A stretch of 49,152 bases of DNA, taken from contig DBDJ01000005.1 of the NCBI GenBank assembly GCA_002293525.1, forward strand, positions 1 through 49,152. The letters run 5' to 3'. The notes under the pieces were generated by a model, which was given only the letters and a program-made list of their open reading frames with translations, had not been told where the DNA came from and made no database searches. The translations under genes and the position numbers were made by a program. The DNA is from Lachnospiraceae bacterium UBA935. Its GTDB lineage: Bacteria; Bacillota; Clostridia; Lachnospirales; Lachnospiraceae. This document shows, piece by piece, positions 25,810 to 33,849 of this stretch (position 1 is its first letter; each line of letters begins with the position of its first letter).

Positions 25810-26796
25810 ATGACCAAGATAATAGGCTCGTCAATCCCCAACATGCCTTGGCAGGAACGGACTGCAAAAGACATCGGCCCGGTGTGGCGTTATCAATCTA
25901 ACCCGGTAATCAGCCGTCATGAGATGGCGGCGGCCAACAGCATTTTTAACAGTGCGGTGGTGCCGTTTGGAAAGCGTTTTGCCGGCGTGTTCCGGTGTGA
26001 CAGCAGGGCTGTCACTATGGACATTTTTGCCGGTTTCAGTGAAGACGGTATCCACTGGGAGATTTCTTCTCAGCCGATTGTTTTTCAGGGTGAAGCGGAA
26101 GTGACAGCCAAAGAATACCGTTATGACCCTCGCGTACTGTTCATCGAGGATCGTTACTATATTACTTGGTGCAACGGCTATCACGGGCCGACTATCGGGA
26201 TCGGCTATACCTTTGACTTTCAGACGTTTACTCAGCTTGAGAATGCCTTCTTGCCTTATAACCGGAACGGCGTGCTGTTCCCACAGAAGATTGACGGCCG
26301 CTACGCGATGCTGAGCCGTCCCAGCGATACCGGGCATACGGCTTTCGGAGACATTTTTTACAGTACCAGTCCGGATCTGACCTTCTGGGGCCGCCATCGC
26401 TTTGTCATGGGGGCAGTTCCCGGCAACGCTTCCCCTTGGCAGTCCACGAAGGTCGGCCCCGGTCCGGTTCCGGTTGCTACCGACGAAGGCTGGCTGCTGA
26501 TCTACCATGGCGTTCTCCAAACCTGTAACGGCTTTGTGTACCGCATGGGCTGCGCATTGCTGGACTGGGAAGAGCCGTGGAAGGTGAAACTTCGGTCACA
26601 GAATTATATTTTGGGGCCGGAAGAGTATTATGAATGTGTGGGCGATGTCCCCAACGTAACATTTCCCTGCGCGGTGCTGGCTGATGCAGACAGCGGCCGG
26701 ATGTGCATTTATTACGGCTGCGCCGATACGGTTACGGGGATTGCCTTTACTACGGTGGATGAGCTCATCGAGCATATGCGGAATAACTCACTGTAA
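25810..26796 (+). CDS. GH130 beta-mannoside phosphorylase/glycosidase
   Basis: This 328-residue five-bladed beta-propeller of glycoside hydrolase family 130 is intracellular, with no signal peptide. The motif KEYRYDPRVLFIEDRYYITW carries the family's catalytic Asp (in YDPR). FGDIFYSTSPDLTFWG, KVGPGPVPVATDEGWLLIYHG and a C-terminal YYGCADTVTGIA are also typical. Members phosphorolyse beta-1,2- or beta-1,4-mannosides, releasing mannose-1-phosphate; which linkage cannot be told. It starts after AAAGGTGAG and stands alone, the last gene before the AT-rich island. Confidence 0.9.
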   Translation: MTKIIGSSIPNMPWQERTAKDIGPVWRYQSNPVISRHEMAAANSIFNSAVVPFGKRFAGVFRCDSRAVTMDIFAGFSEDGIHWEISSQPIVFQGEAEVTAKEYRYDPRVLFIEDRYYITWCNGYHGPTIGIGYTFDFQTFTQLENAFLPYNRNGVLFPQKIDGRYAMLSRPSDTGHTAFGDIFYSTSPDLTFWGRHRFVMGAVPGNASPWQSTKVGPGPVPVATDEGWLLIYHGVLQTCNGFVYRMGCALLDWEEPWKVKLRSQNYILGPEEYYECVGDVPNVTFPCAVLADADSGRMCIYYGCADTVTGIAFTTVDELIEHMRNNSL

Positions 26797-27473
26797 CAGT
26801 AAAACCCCTTCTTTGAATCATGTCAGTTCGTTTCTATCAGTATGTCGTCAGCAGCATGTCGCCAGCAAAGCTCTTCGCTCAAGTCCACACAAGAAAAACC
26901 ATCCGTTACTCCGTTCATGGTTCACCGCCCCCCTATATATAGCTGTCTTTAAACCAGTTGATGATTTCTCTACTGCGACCCTGTCTTGTAGTGAGATTGT
27001 CCTATGGGGAAAAGTTCCATAGTTCTTGCCAATAACATAAAACGTCAAAACAATAAAAAGAAAAACAACAATTCATAAATTACGAACATCGAAATAATTA
27101 TTACGATAATAACTATTAATATAATATTATTAATACTGTGATTTTATAAATATATATTCCGAATGAGAGAATGGCAGCATAATACACAGAAAAATAATAC
27201 AAATAATTAAAATGTAGAAAAATAAAATATTAAGATAGTAAAGTATTGATTTTTGAATAAACATTTGATATAATAGCAAAAAAAGTAAAATAATACATGG
27301 AATACATTTAAATTAATAAATTTAATTGTATAATTGAACAAAAATTATTTGATAAATGATTGAGCAAAAAATCTTGTTATTTAAAAAGTTATCTCAATTA
27401 ATATGACCCAATATTAGGAAATCACTTCGATTTTCAGTTTGAGGGTAAAAACTATCAGAAAGGAGGGAAGACA
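26797..27473 (+). other. Long AT-rich intergenic region leading into the RiPP cluster
   Basis: 677 bp without a supported gene. Up to about 27030 the base composition is like the chromosome; from about 27040 it becomes strongly AT-rich, marking the island boundary. It holds a promoter at 27246-27274 and the precursor ribosome binding site (AAAGGAGGG near 27460). No tRNA, direct repeat or integrase was seen at this edge. Confidence 0.7.
27246..27274 (+). promoter_or_regulatory. Probable promoter of the thiopeptide-type cluster
   Basis: TTGATT at 27246-27251, 17-bp spacer, TATAAT at 27269-27274, about 200 bp before the precursor gene. The long AT-rich leader may hold further control sites. Confidence 0.55.
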
Positions 27474-27626
27474 ATGAACTTAAATATCGAAGAGGTTTTC
27501 GAAGGTATTGAAATAGTTGAACTTGATGAGACTATGACTTTATCTGAGACAGCTGCATCATCTGGGGTAAGCTCATGTGACAGTTGTTCGTGTTGTATAT
27601 CAACATCCTGTTGTAGTGTTACCTAA
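27474..27626 (+). CDS. Thiopeptide-type RiPP precursor peptide
   Basis: A 50-codon gene after the strong site AAAGGAGGG. The leader (about residues 1-33) is acidic, with FEGIEIVELDETMTLSET then AASSGVS, close in style to thiopeptide leaders (an IEVVEL-type helix, then ETGAS). The likely core is SCDSCSCCISTSCCSVT: of 17 residues, 12 are Ser, Thr or Cys. S34, C35, C38 and C40 align with Ser1, Cys2, Cys5 and Cys7 of thiocillin (SCTTCVCTCSCCTT). Ser43 is at core position 10 and Ser45 at 12, both candidates for the second dehydroalanine of a [4+2] cyclisation. The C-terminal Thr, as in thiocillin, could be oxidatively decarboxylated. The cleavage site (before S33 or S34) is inferred. Confidence 0.9.
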   Translation: MNLNIEEVFEGIEIVELDETMTLSETAASSGVSSCDSCSCCISTSCCSVT

Positions 27627-27640
27627 ATTACCATAGGTAT

Positions 27641-27666
27641 CAGGACTGGTTTTCGGACTGGTCCTG
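27641..27666 (+). terminator. Hairpin between precursor and downstream genes
   Basis: CAGGAC (27641-27646) pairs with GTCCTG (27661-27666), with some further internal pairing possible. No long T run follows, so partial attenuation or 3'-end protection of the precursor mRNA is more likely than full termination. This is a common way to make far more precursor than enzyme. Confidence 0.45.
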
Positions 27667-27698
27667 TTACTTATAATAGCCTTTGAGAGGAGTATGAT

Positions 27699-28397
27699 TT
27701 GAAAGTAGAACATTTAGAAATGAAATATAATGATACAGTCGCCTTAAGTGATATTTGTTTTGAAGTTAAAGCACCATCAAAATTGGCAATCATCGGGCAT
27801 AATGGCAGTGGAAAAACTACACTTTTAGAAATCCTGATGGGAATCAAAAAACCTACTAAAGGACATGTGGAGCGAGATGGAAAAGAAAGAGATGAATTCA
27901 AGGAAAAACTTGGTGTTATCCTTCAGGATAATGCTTTTTACGAGAATATAAAAGTTATAGAATTATTAAGGCTATTCTCCAGTTATTATAAAGATACTTA
28001 TGAAATTGATCAACTTATTGATTTGCTTGGGATATCAGCATTTAAAAACAAATATTATTCCAAACTATCAGGCGGTATGAGACAAAAAGTGAATTTGGCG
28101 TTAGCTTTTATCAATAAACCGGAATATGTTTTATTAGACGAACCCACCACCGGTTTAGATCCTATCGCCAGAAAGGAATTTTGGGAGATGTTGGAAAAGT
28201 TTTGTTCCAATACTTTGCTTATGCTTTCGTCGCATTACATGGAAGAAATACAGCAGAATTGCTCTCAGGTTTTATACTTATCGAATGGAAGACTGATATT
28301 CTTTGGTGATATTAAAGAGTTACTTGAAAGAGAAAAGGAAACATCTTTAGTAGATGTTTATTTGAAAATTTCTGGAGGGATTGATAATGTTATTTGA
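27699..28397 (+). CDS. ABC transporter ATPase of the RiPP cluster
   Basis: The 232-residue nucleotide-binding subunit shows Walker A GHNGSGKTTLLE, Q-loop ILQDNAFYEN, signature LSGGMRQKVNLA, Walker B YVLLDEPTTGLD and the switch region SSHYMEEIQ. The start is TTG 27699 after GAGAGGAG. It pairs with the permease encoded next (overlapping genes) as an ABC-2 type exporter. In this context it should export the mature peptide and/or give self-immunity. Confidence 0.93.
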   Translation: MKVEHLEMKYNDTVALSDICFEVKAPSKLAIIGHNGSGKTTLLEILMGIKKPTKGHVERDGKERDEFKEKLGVILQDNAFYENIKVIELLRLFSSYYKDTYEIDQLIDLLGISAFKNKYYSKLSGGMRQKVNLALAFINKPEYVLLDEPTTGLDPIARKEFWEMLEKFCSNTLLMLSSHYMEEIQQNCSQVLYLSNGRLIFFGDIKELLEREKETSLVDVYLKISGGIDNVI

Positions 28398-29127
28398 GCA
28401 ATTGAAGGTGGAGTTTAAGATTTTTCTAAGACAGCCGCTTTATTTAATATTCAGTATCTTTTTTCCGCTGATCAGTCTTTTTCTGTTCGGAAGTATTTAC
28501 AGTGGACAGGAATTTAACGGCATTGATTTTTTTTCAAATTATATTCCTGGCTTGTGTGTGATTATTTTATTTGCATCATCGGTTTTCAATATCGGAAATC
28601 AAGTTGTGATGGACCGGGAGAGAGGTATTTATAAACGTCTTTCCGTTACGCCGGTAAAGCTTTGGCATGTTATGTTTATTGTAATACTGAAAGCGTTTGT
28701 CTTGGCATTTGTCAGTTTTTTGTTATTACTGGCATCATCATGGTTATTTTTTCATGCTGCTTTTAAGTCTTTTCTTGTCTTTGTACTCATTTTCGCGCTG
28801 ATGATCGTATATTCTTTGATCATTGGTTTTAGCATTGGATTAATAATCAAAAAAATAAAGATATACACAGCAGTCATGATGGCCTTTTTTTTCCCGATGT
28901 TCATGTTAAGTGATGCTACCTTTCCTTTAAGCATGATGCCGGAATGGCTTCAGAAAGGAGCTCTTTTTAATCCACTGTATCATATGAATATCATTTTGCG
29001 GATTGCCTGGGACACCTCAAATTATGTAAGGTTTCGTGACGATTTTTGGCTGGCACTATCAGTATTGATTGGTTTAATAGTAGTACTGTTAATACTTACA
29101 TCATTAAGCTGGAGGAAGAATAAATAA
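28387..29127 (+). CDS. ABC-2 type permease of the RiPP cluster
   Basis: The 246-residue membrane protein has six hydrophobic segments. It begins MLFEQLKVEFKIFLRQPLYL and has the ABC-2 pattern VVMDRERGIYKRLSVTPVK between the second and third helices. ATG 28387 is preferred because GGAGGG lies 7 bp upstream; a TTG at 28381 is also in frame. It overlaps the ATPase gene by 11 bp and the dehydratase gene by 1 bp (TAATG), so translation is coupled. Confidence 0.9.
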   Translation: MLFEQLKVEFKIFLRQPLYLIFSIFFPLISLFLFGSIYSGQEFNGIDFFSNYIPGLCVIILFASSVFNIGNQVVMDRERGIYKRLSVTPVKLWHVMFIVILKAFVLAFVSFLLLLASSWLFFHAAFKSFLVFVLIFALMIVYSLIIGFSIGLIIKKIKIYTAVMMAFFFPMFMLSDATFPLSMMPEWLQKGALFNPLYHMNIILRIAWDTSNYVRFRDDFWLALSVLIGLIVVLLILTSLSWRKNK

Positions 29128-31592
29128 TGGGAATATTAACGATTCATCCCTTAACCATTAAAAGAGTCAAGCAGAAAGCCGGTTCTCTGTTCGAACATGC
29201 TAATAAGGAAGCATTATGTAAAGAAATTGAATTCATGGAAGATGAATTACAGGGTATTGCAAATCATTTAGCGGACGAAGTGGCTGCGAAGCTGACCTAT
29301 CGCTCAAGTCAGAAGAAAAAGTTAATCAGGAATCTGAGAAAAGCCGATTTAGATTATCCTTATTACGAATTTGACTCGGATAATGAAGAAATCATGAGGA
29401 AGCTGATTGAATTAACTGATTATGCAAAGGAAATAAAAGAAAAGAAGACACAGTTAAAAAGCCGTATTTTGAGTGATTATTCATTAAACCGAGCTAATTT
29501 AAAAAAGATCTACATAGATAATAAAGCCTTATATAATTCTGTTTATATGATAAACCCCGAAATTTACCCACGCTTGGAAAAATATCTTAGCGAAATTGGT
29601 GAAGATAACGTTGATTTGAGGAAGTTAGAGCTTGTGCTCATTAGAATAGCAACCCGAGCGGTGACTAAAACAAGCCCAATATCAAAATTAAATTCGATCG
29701 CCATTTTAGGTAATAACAAAAAAATACCTTATCGGATTCATAAAAAGCAAATAACGGTAAATAATGTATTTTTATTTTACATTTATGAAAAATACATGCT
29801 TGATAATGAAATTATTAAACGAACCGGATTTATAATTAATAAAAATTATTATCTTGAAGATAATTACCTTAATATAATTAGCCAAGAACAGAGTAATAGT
29901 AAGGTTTTTAAGACGAAAGACAGGTTCTTAAGGATCCCGATTAATATTTATATTCAAAATATTTTGGATTGTGAGGAGGATAGCATCAGTTTTACCTATT
30001 TACAATCGCAGTTCAAACTAGCCGATTCGGACATAATCCAATTGCTTAAAAAATTATATGGCATCGGTTTGATTACCATTAACGATTTTTTTTCTGATAC
30101 TTTGGATGCGATTAATAATTTGATTTGTGAGATGGAAAAATATCATCTTCCAACTGACAGCCAATGGATTGATGTGATTCAGGGTTTCAAACAAGCCAAT
30201 GAATTGCTTGAAAGAATTAATAATGAATTTACACATGAAATACAGGAAAAAATAGTTTCTGTTTTTAATCGCATTTCTGAAATGTGCGGTATCGAATTAG
30301 ATAATAAGAAATACCTATATGAGGACAACTTAACTGTTGAAGATGAGATTTTACAACTTAAAAATAAGCAGTTGAGGGACATCAAGAATTTATTAGAGAT
30401 ATATGCATTATTTGATATTAATACAAGAATTCAACTTGATTTTATTGATAAGATGGAAAAGCAATATAATGGGGATTCGGTTCCAATAAGTGATATGAAA
30501 ATATTTCGGCTTATATCGGATGTTAATGTCAATCATCAGTCTTACTGGCGTGCACCGTGGGATCCATTAGAAAGTGAAAGTGAAACAAGTAAACTTTTAG
30601 AGCGGTTAAAACAAAGATTTAAAAAATATCTGGAATCATATGGTAATCAGGATATTATCCATATTTCAAACGATTTTGTATCTAGTTTAAAAGAAGAAAT
30701 TCCACAGGGATTAAAAGATAATCAAGTTTCCTATAGTTTTTTTTATCAGAAGCATAAGAATAATCTTGTCATTAATAGAGTGTATATCGGATATATGAGT
30801 TTTTACAGCCGCTTTTTAAGATATACCGATATTACGAATAATAACAGAAATATTATTGAAAAAGCTTATTTTAATAATAATTACGAAGTGGCCGAAGTTT
30901 ATGAAACGTTTGGTTTCAATGCCAATGTTCATGAATCAATATTCAAAACCCGCATTATATCGGATTATACAAGAGATACTTCCTTAAATAAACACTACGA
31001 AAAATGCCACAAAATGGAGGACATGAGCTTAACAGTAAAGGACGGGAATGTTTTATTGCAGAGCGGGGAAGGGGAATTGTTTAAGCCAGTCATTACAAGC
31101 AGTATGATCAGAATACTATTTCCAAGCTACATAGTTTTTTATTCGTCTTTATTTACTAATGTAAGCCATTATAATGAGTTATCATGCATTTTTTTCTCAT
31201 CTTTGGACGAGAAAATAGTTAATAAAAGTCCCCGAATTTATTTTGGCAGCCTTGTTTTGGAAAGAAAGCGTTTTTTAATTTATACGGAGATGTTAAAAGA
31301 AGCAATGAATCTTGATATTTGTGAATCCTATATTTGGATCAGGCGTTTTTTGAATCATCATGCTATTCCTTTAACATTCTTTTTTCAAACCCGTATTTTA
31401 AGTTATAGGGAAAAGATAATTAAATCTACTTCACAGGAATTTGAAAAGCCGCAGTATTTTGATTTGGAAAATATATTATTACTGAAAGTATTAATAAATG
31501 CTATTCGGACATCAGAGGTATTAATGATCAGTGAGGTTTTACCGGAGAGTTTAGATGCATGTGAATATATGACAGAATTTATGTTGAACTAG
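29127..31592 (+). CDS. Lantibiotic-type dehydratase, glutamylation subunit (LanB N-terminal type)
   Basis: This 821-residue protein matches the stand-alone glutamylation half of a split LanB (TbtB/TclK type). Such enzymes use glutamyl-tRNA to glutamylate Ser/Thr of the core. Segments typical of the family include LVLIRIATRAVTKTSPISKLNSIAI, listed here by its conserved RAVTKTSPxS heart, QSYWRAPWDPLESES near the middle and an FRLISDVNV segment before it. It lacks the elimination domain, which is a separate gene in this cluster. It is AT-rich like the rest of the island. Dehydroalanines made here are needed for the [4+2] ring. Confidence 0.85.
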   Translation: MGILTIHPLTIKRVKQKAGSLFEHANKEALCKEIEFMEDELQGIANHLADEVAAKLTYRSSQKKKLIRNLRKADLDYPYYEFDSDNEEIMRKLIELTDYAKEIKEKKTQLKSRILSDYSLNRANLKKIYIDNKALYNSVYMINPEIYPRLEKYLSEIGEDNVDLRKLELVLIRIATRAVTKTSPISKLNSIAILGNNKKIPYRIHKKQITVNNVFLFYIYEKYMLDNEIIKRTGFIINKNYYLEDNYLNIISQEQSNSKVFKTKDRFLRIPINIYIQNILDCEEDSISFTYLQSQFKLADSDIIQLLKKLYGIGLITINDFFSDTLDAINNLICEMEKYHLPTDSQWIDVIQGFKQANELLERINNEFTHEIQEKIVSVFNRISEMCGIELDNKKYLYEDNLTVEDEILQLKNKQLRDIKNLLEIYALFDINTRIQLDFIDKMEKQYNGDSVPISDMKIFRLISDVNVNHQSYWRAPWDPLESESETSKLLERLKQRFKKYLESYGNQDIIHISNDFVSSLKEEIPQGLKDNQVSYSFFYQKHKNNLVINRVYIGYMSFYSRFLRYTDITNNNRNIIEKAYFNNNYEVAEVYETFGFNANVHESIFKTRIISDYTRDTSLNKHYEKCHKMEDMSLTVKDGNVLLQSGEGELFKPVITSSMIRILFPSYIVFYSSLFTNVSHYNELSCIFFSSLDEKIVNKSPRIYFGSLVLERKRFLIYTEMLKEAMNLDICESYIWIRRFLNHHAIPLTFFFQTRILSYREKIIKSTSQEFEKPQYFDLENILLLKVLINAIRTSEVLMISEVLPESLDACEYMTEFMLN

Positions 31593-31605
31593 GGTAGGGG
31601 GATAA

Positions 31606-32655
31606 ATGATATATACTATTAAATTTCACATCAATATTAAATCAGAAAAGAAAAATGAATTCATTATCGATGAACTTATTCCATTTTGTCGAAGTTATCT
31701 TAAGGAATCATACTATTTTTCAAGAAACATTGAAGTGGGTCCAGTTATTAATTTATATATAGAAACGAATAAAGAAAAAATAGTATATTATTATAATATT
31801 ATTTTAAAACGATTCAATGAGTTTCTGATGTTGCTTTCAGATTCCGACATAGAAAGCAATGAGGTATATTATCAACAAGAAGCCAGTATTAGAAGAGTGA
31901 ACGGACTGAGGAAGCAAGCGCAAAAAGAGAATTTGACGGTTGAGTTCCATGAGCTGGAAACGATTGCTCGTAATGGTGAGTATACATATCAGGAAGAAAA
32001 AAGCCTATTTACCAAGTACTTTATGAAAGTACAATCTACAATGGAAGATTCATTCTTATACATGCAGGATAAAGGCAGTATACATGAAATGATTATGCTC
32101 GTCTGTATGTTTCAGGTAGTGTCACAACAATTAGATAAAACAGGAATTGGACGAGGATATCTGTCTTTTAAGTCTCACTTGATAGGATTCCTGAGCAATA
32201 AACGCAAGGGAGTAGATGAATATGGTAAATTATTTGAATTACATTATCAAAAACTAAATGATCCGATCAGACTATTACGAGAAATTACAAATCATGCAAT
32301 TAATACAGAGATTGAAATTCATAATGACAAATGTATTGAATTAATGATCAGATGGAATCACTATTTTGCTCAGCTTTATGAGGAGCTAATAAGAATTCAA
32401 CAGCTAAAAGAGCCAAGATCGTTTTATATGAATATGAGAAAATTTATCAATTACTATAATTTCAGAAAAATAAGTGCTTTTCATAAAGAGGTTTTCGCCA
32501 AAAATAACATGGATTTTTTTAACTCATATGAGTTTCGAGCTTATCGGATGTTGGTAAATTTTACATATCTTTTGCTGCCGAACATGGGACTGAATTCAAG
32601 AAAAAGAGTAGAAGCAAGCTATATGCTGGTTAAAAGTATTGAAGAGGATGAATAA
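31606..32655 (+). CDS. SpaB_C-fold protein, candidate [4+2] pyridine synthase
   Basis: The 349-residue protein starts after GGTAGGGGG. The N-terminus (MIYTIKFHINIKSEKKNEF, then LIPFCRSYL, then VGPVINLYIE) follows the pattern of the SpaB_C/thiopeptide-type family, with a Gly-Pro turn in place of the usual GPHLR. It lacks the YEPE-RYG signature of elimination domains, which is found instead in the protein at 36750-37574. It therefore fits a TclM/TbtD-type cycloaddition enzyme, which shares the fold but not the elimination residues. If it is not a cyclase the product would be a linear azole peptide of goadsporin type. Assignment is by elimination and position, not by a diagnostic motif. Confidence 0.6.
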   Translation: MIYTIKFHINIKSEKKNEFIIDELIPFCRSYLKESYYFSRNIEVGPVINLYIETNKEKIVYYYNIILKRFNEFLMLLSDSDIESNEVYYQQEASIRRVNGLRKQAQKENLTVEFHELETIARNGEYTYQEEKSLFTKYFMKVQSTMEDSFLYMQDKGSIHEMIMLVCMFQVVSQQLDKTGIGRGYLSFKSHLIGFLSNKRKGVDEYGKLFELHYQKLNDPIRLLREITNHAINTEIEIHNDKCIELMIRWNHYFAQLYEELIRIQQLKEPRSFYMNMRKFINYYNFRKISAFHKEVFAKNNMDFFNSYEFRAYRMLVNFTYLLLPNMGLNSRKRVEASYMLVKSIEEDE

Positions 32656-33845
32656 TGGTTGAACAAAAATTCTTGATCTATCGATTCAATAGTTTCATAA
32701 AAAAAACAGAAGATGGTTTTAGGCTACGGGTGAATGCAAAAGAATACAAGGTGAAAAACGGAAAATATACATATAATAGCGTTATAAGTATTATTTCCAG
32801 ACTTCAAACCCCGCAAAAAATACAAACGCTGGAGGAATATACTTTCGATGAAAGAGCAGCAATATCTTTTCTGATCAAAACAGAAAGTGTCTTGATTTCC
32901 GAGATTGCATATTATGGGACAAACACATTCAAGCATTTAGTAAAAAATTATGAGGATTTTAATAATATACAACTAAAATTAGCTGATCTATATATTACAA
33001 TGAATCAGTATCCTAATGATAGCGGAGAAATACTGAAAAATATCTTTGAAGAAAAAAAGACATTCTATCTGGATTATAATAACTCATTCCGTGACCAAAT
33101 TACTATCCTGATTATTCATAGTACAGACGATGCTGTTCGATTTTCAGACAAGATAGAAGGATTCACAAACCATTTGCATATTGTAATGACGACTTTCCTG
33201 ACGAAAAATTATATAGCCGCTGTATGGAACAGCAAAGAATTAACTTTGATTTTACATAAAATAATTTATGAACCGAATGGACGTGTTGTTTTTGATGAGA
33301 AAGCGATCCGGTTCTACATGAATTATGCTTTTCTTTTAATCATTGATTCTCATTCTGAAAAACCTAATTTAAAGAATATATTTACAATTGAGAATTTTCA
33401 GGCAAAAAATTTCCAGATGCGAGGAATGGAGATCAATGCCGATCAATTTGCATTGTCAGTTGACGATGTAAAATCCGTGCTGCCCCAAAAGGATAAGCTG
33501 TATTGCTTAAATGAATTTATTAAAATAACAAAGCAGTTATTTGATATCAGTTTTACATATAATTTCGATAAAAAAAGTGAAAAAAATGTTGTTTCCACTC
33601 AAATTATTTTCCATGACCTGCAAATAGAGTCGACAGGAGAAAATGATTCTTTGATGATAGCTGCAGAAGACAGTATAAAAAGGGGAATCATTCAACTATT
33701 TTCCCGGAAAGGGATTATGGTTCATCCCATCATCGGACAAGAAGAGATGGCGCAATACCTCAGCGAACATCTTTCGGATAGTATCAAGATATTTGAGGAT
33801 TATGGCGCTTTTCGAGAAGCTGGATTAATCGTAGTGGGAGTGTAA
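32655..33845 (+). CDS. RRE/ThiF-like leader-binding partner (F-protein type)
   Basis: The 396-residue protein begins with a segment of about 70 residues (KFLIYRFNSF, RLRVNAKEYKV) that resembles a winged-helix RiPP recognition element. A degenerate ThiF-like middle follows (DQITILIIHSTDDAV, then YIAAVWNSKELTLILHKI) without the usual CxxC zinc pairs. This is the plan of thiopeptide F proteins (TbtF type), which hold the leader and deliver it to the YcaO cyclodehydratase. It starts within TAATG of the preceding gene and sits just before the YcaO gene, as expected. Confidence 0.6.
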   Translation: MVEQKFLIYRFNSFIKKTEDGFRLRVNAKEYKVKNGKYTYNSVISIISRLQTPQKIQTLEEYTFDERAAISFLIKTESVLISEIAYYGTNTFKHLVKNYEDFNNIQLKLADLYITMNQYPNDSGEILKNIFEEKKTFYLDYNNSFRDQITILIIHSTDDAVRFSDKIEGFTNHLHIVMTTFLTKNYIAAVWNSKELTLILHKIIYEPNGRVVFDEKAIRFYMNYAFLLIIDSHSEKPNLKNIFTIENFQAKNFQMRGMEINADQFALSVDDVKSVLPQKDKLYCLNEFIKITKQLFDISFTYNFDKKSEKNVVSTQIIFHDLQIESTGENDSLMIAAEDSIKRGIIQLFSRKGIMVHPIIGQEEMAQYLSEHLSDSIKIFEDYGAFREAGLIVVGV

Positions 33846-33849
33846 GTTT

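Noticed and set aside
26684..27022. 112-residue plus-strand ORF at the end of the GH130 gene
   Set aside because: It overlaps GH130 in another frame for a third of its length and has no start signal or recognisable content.
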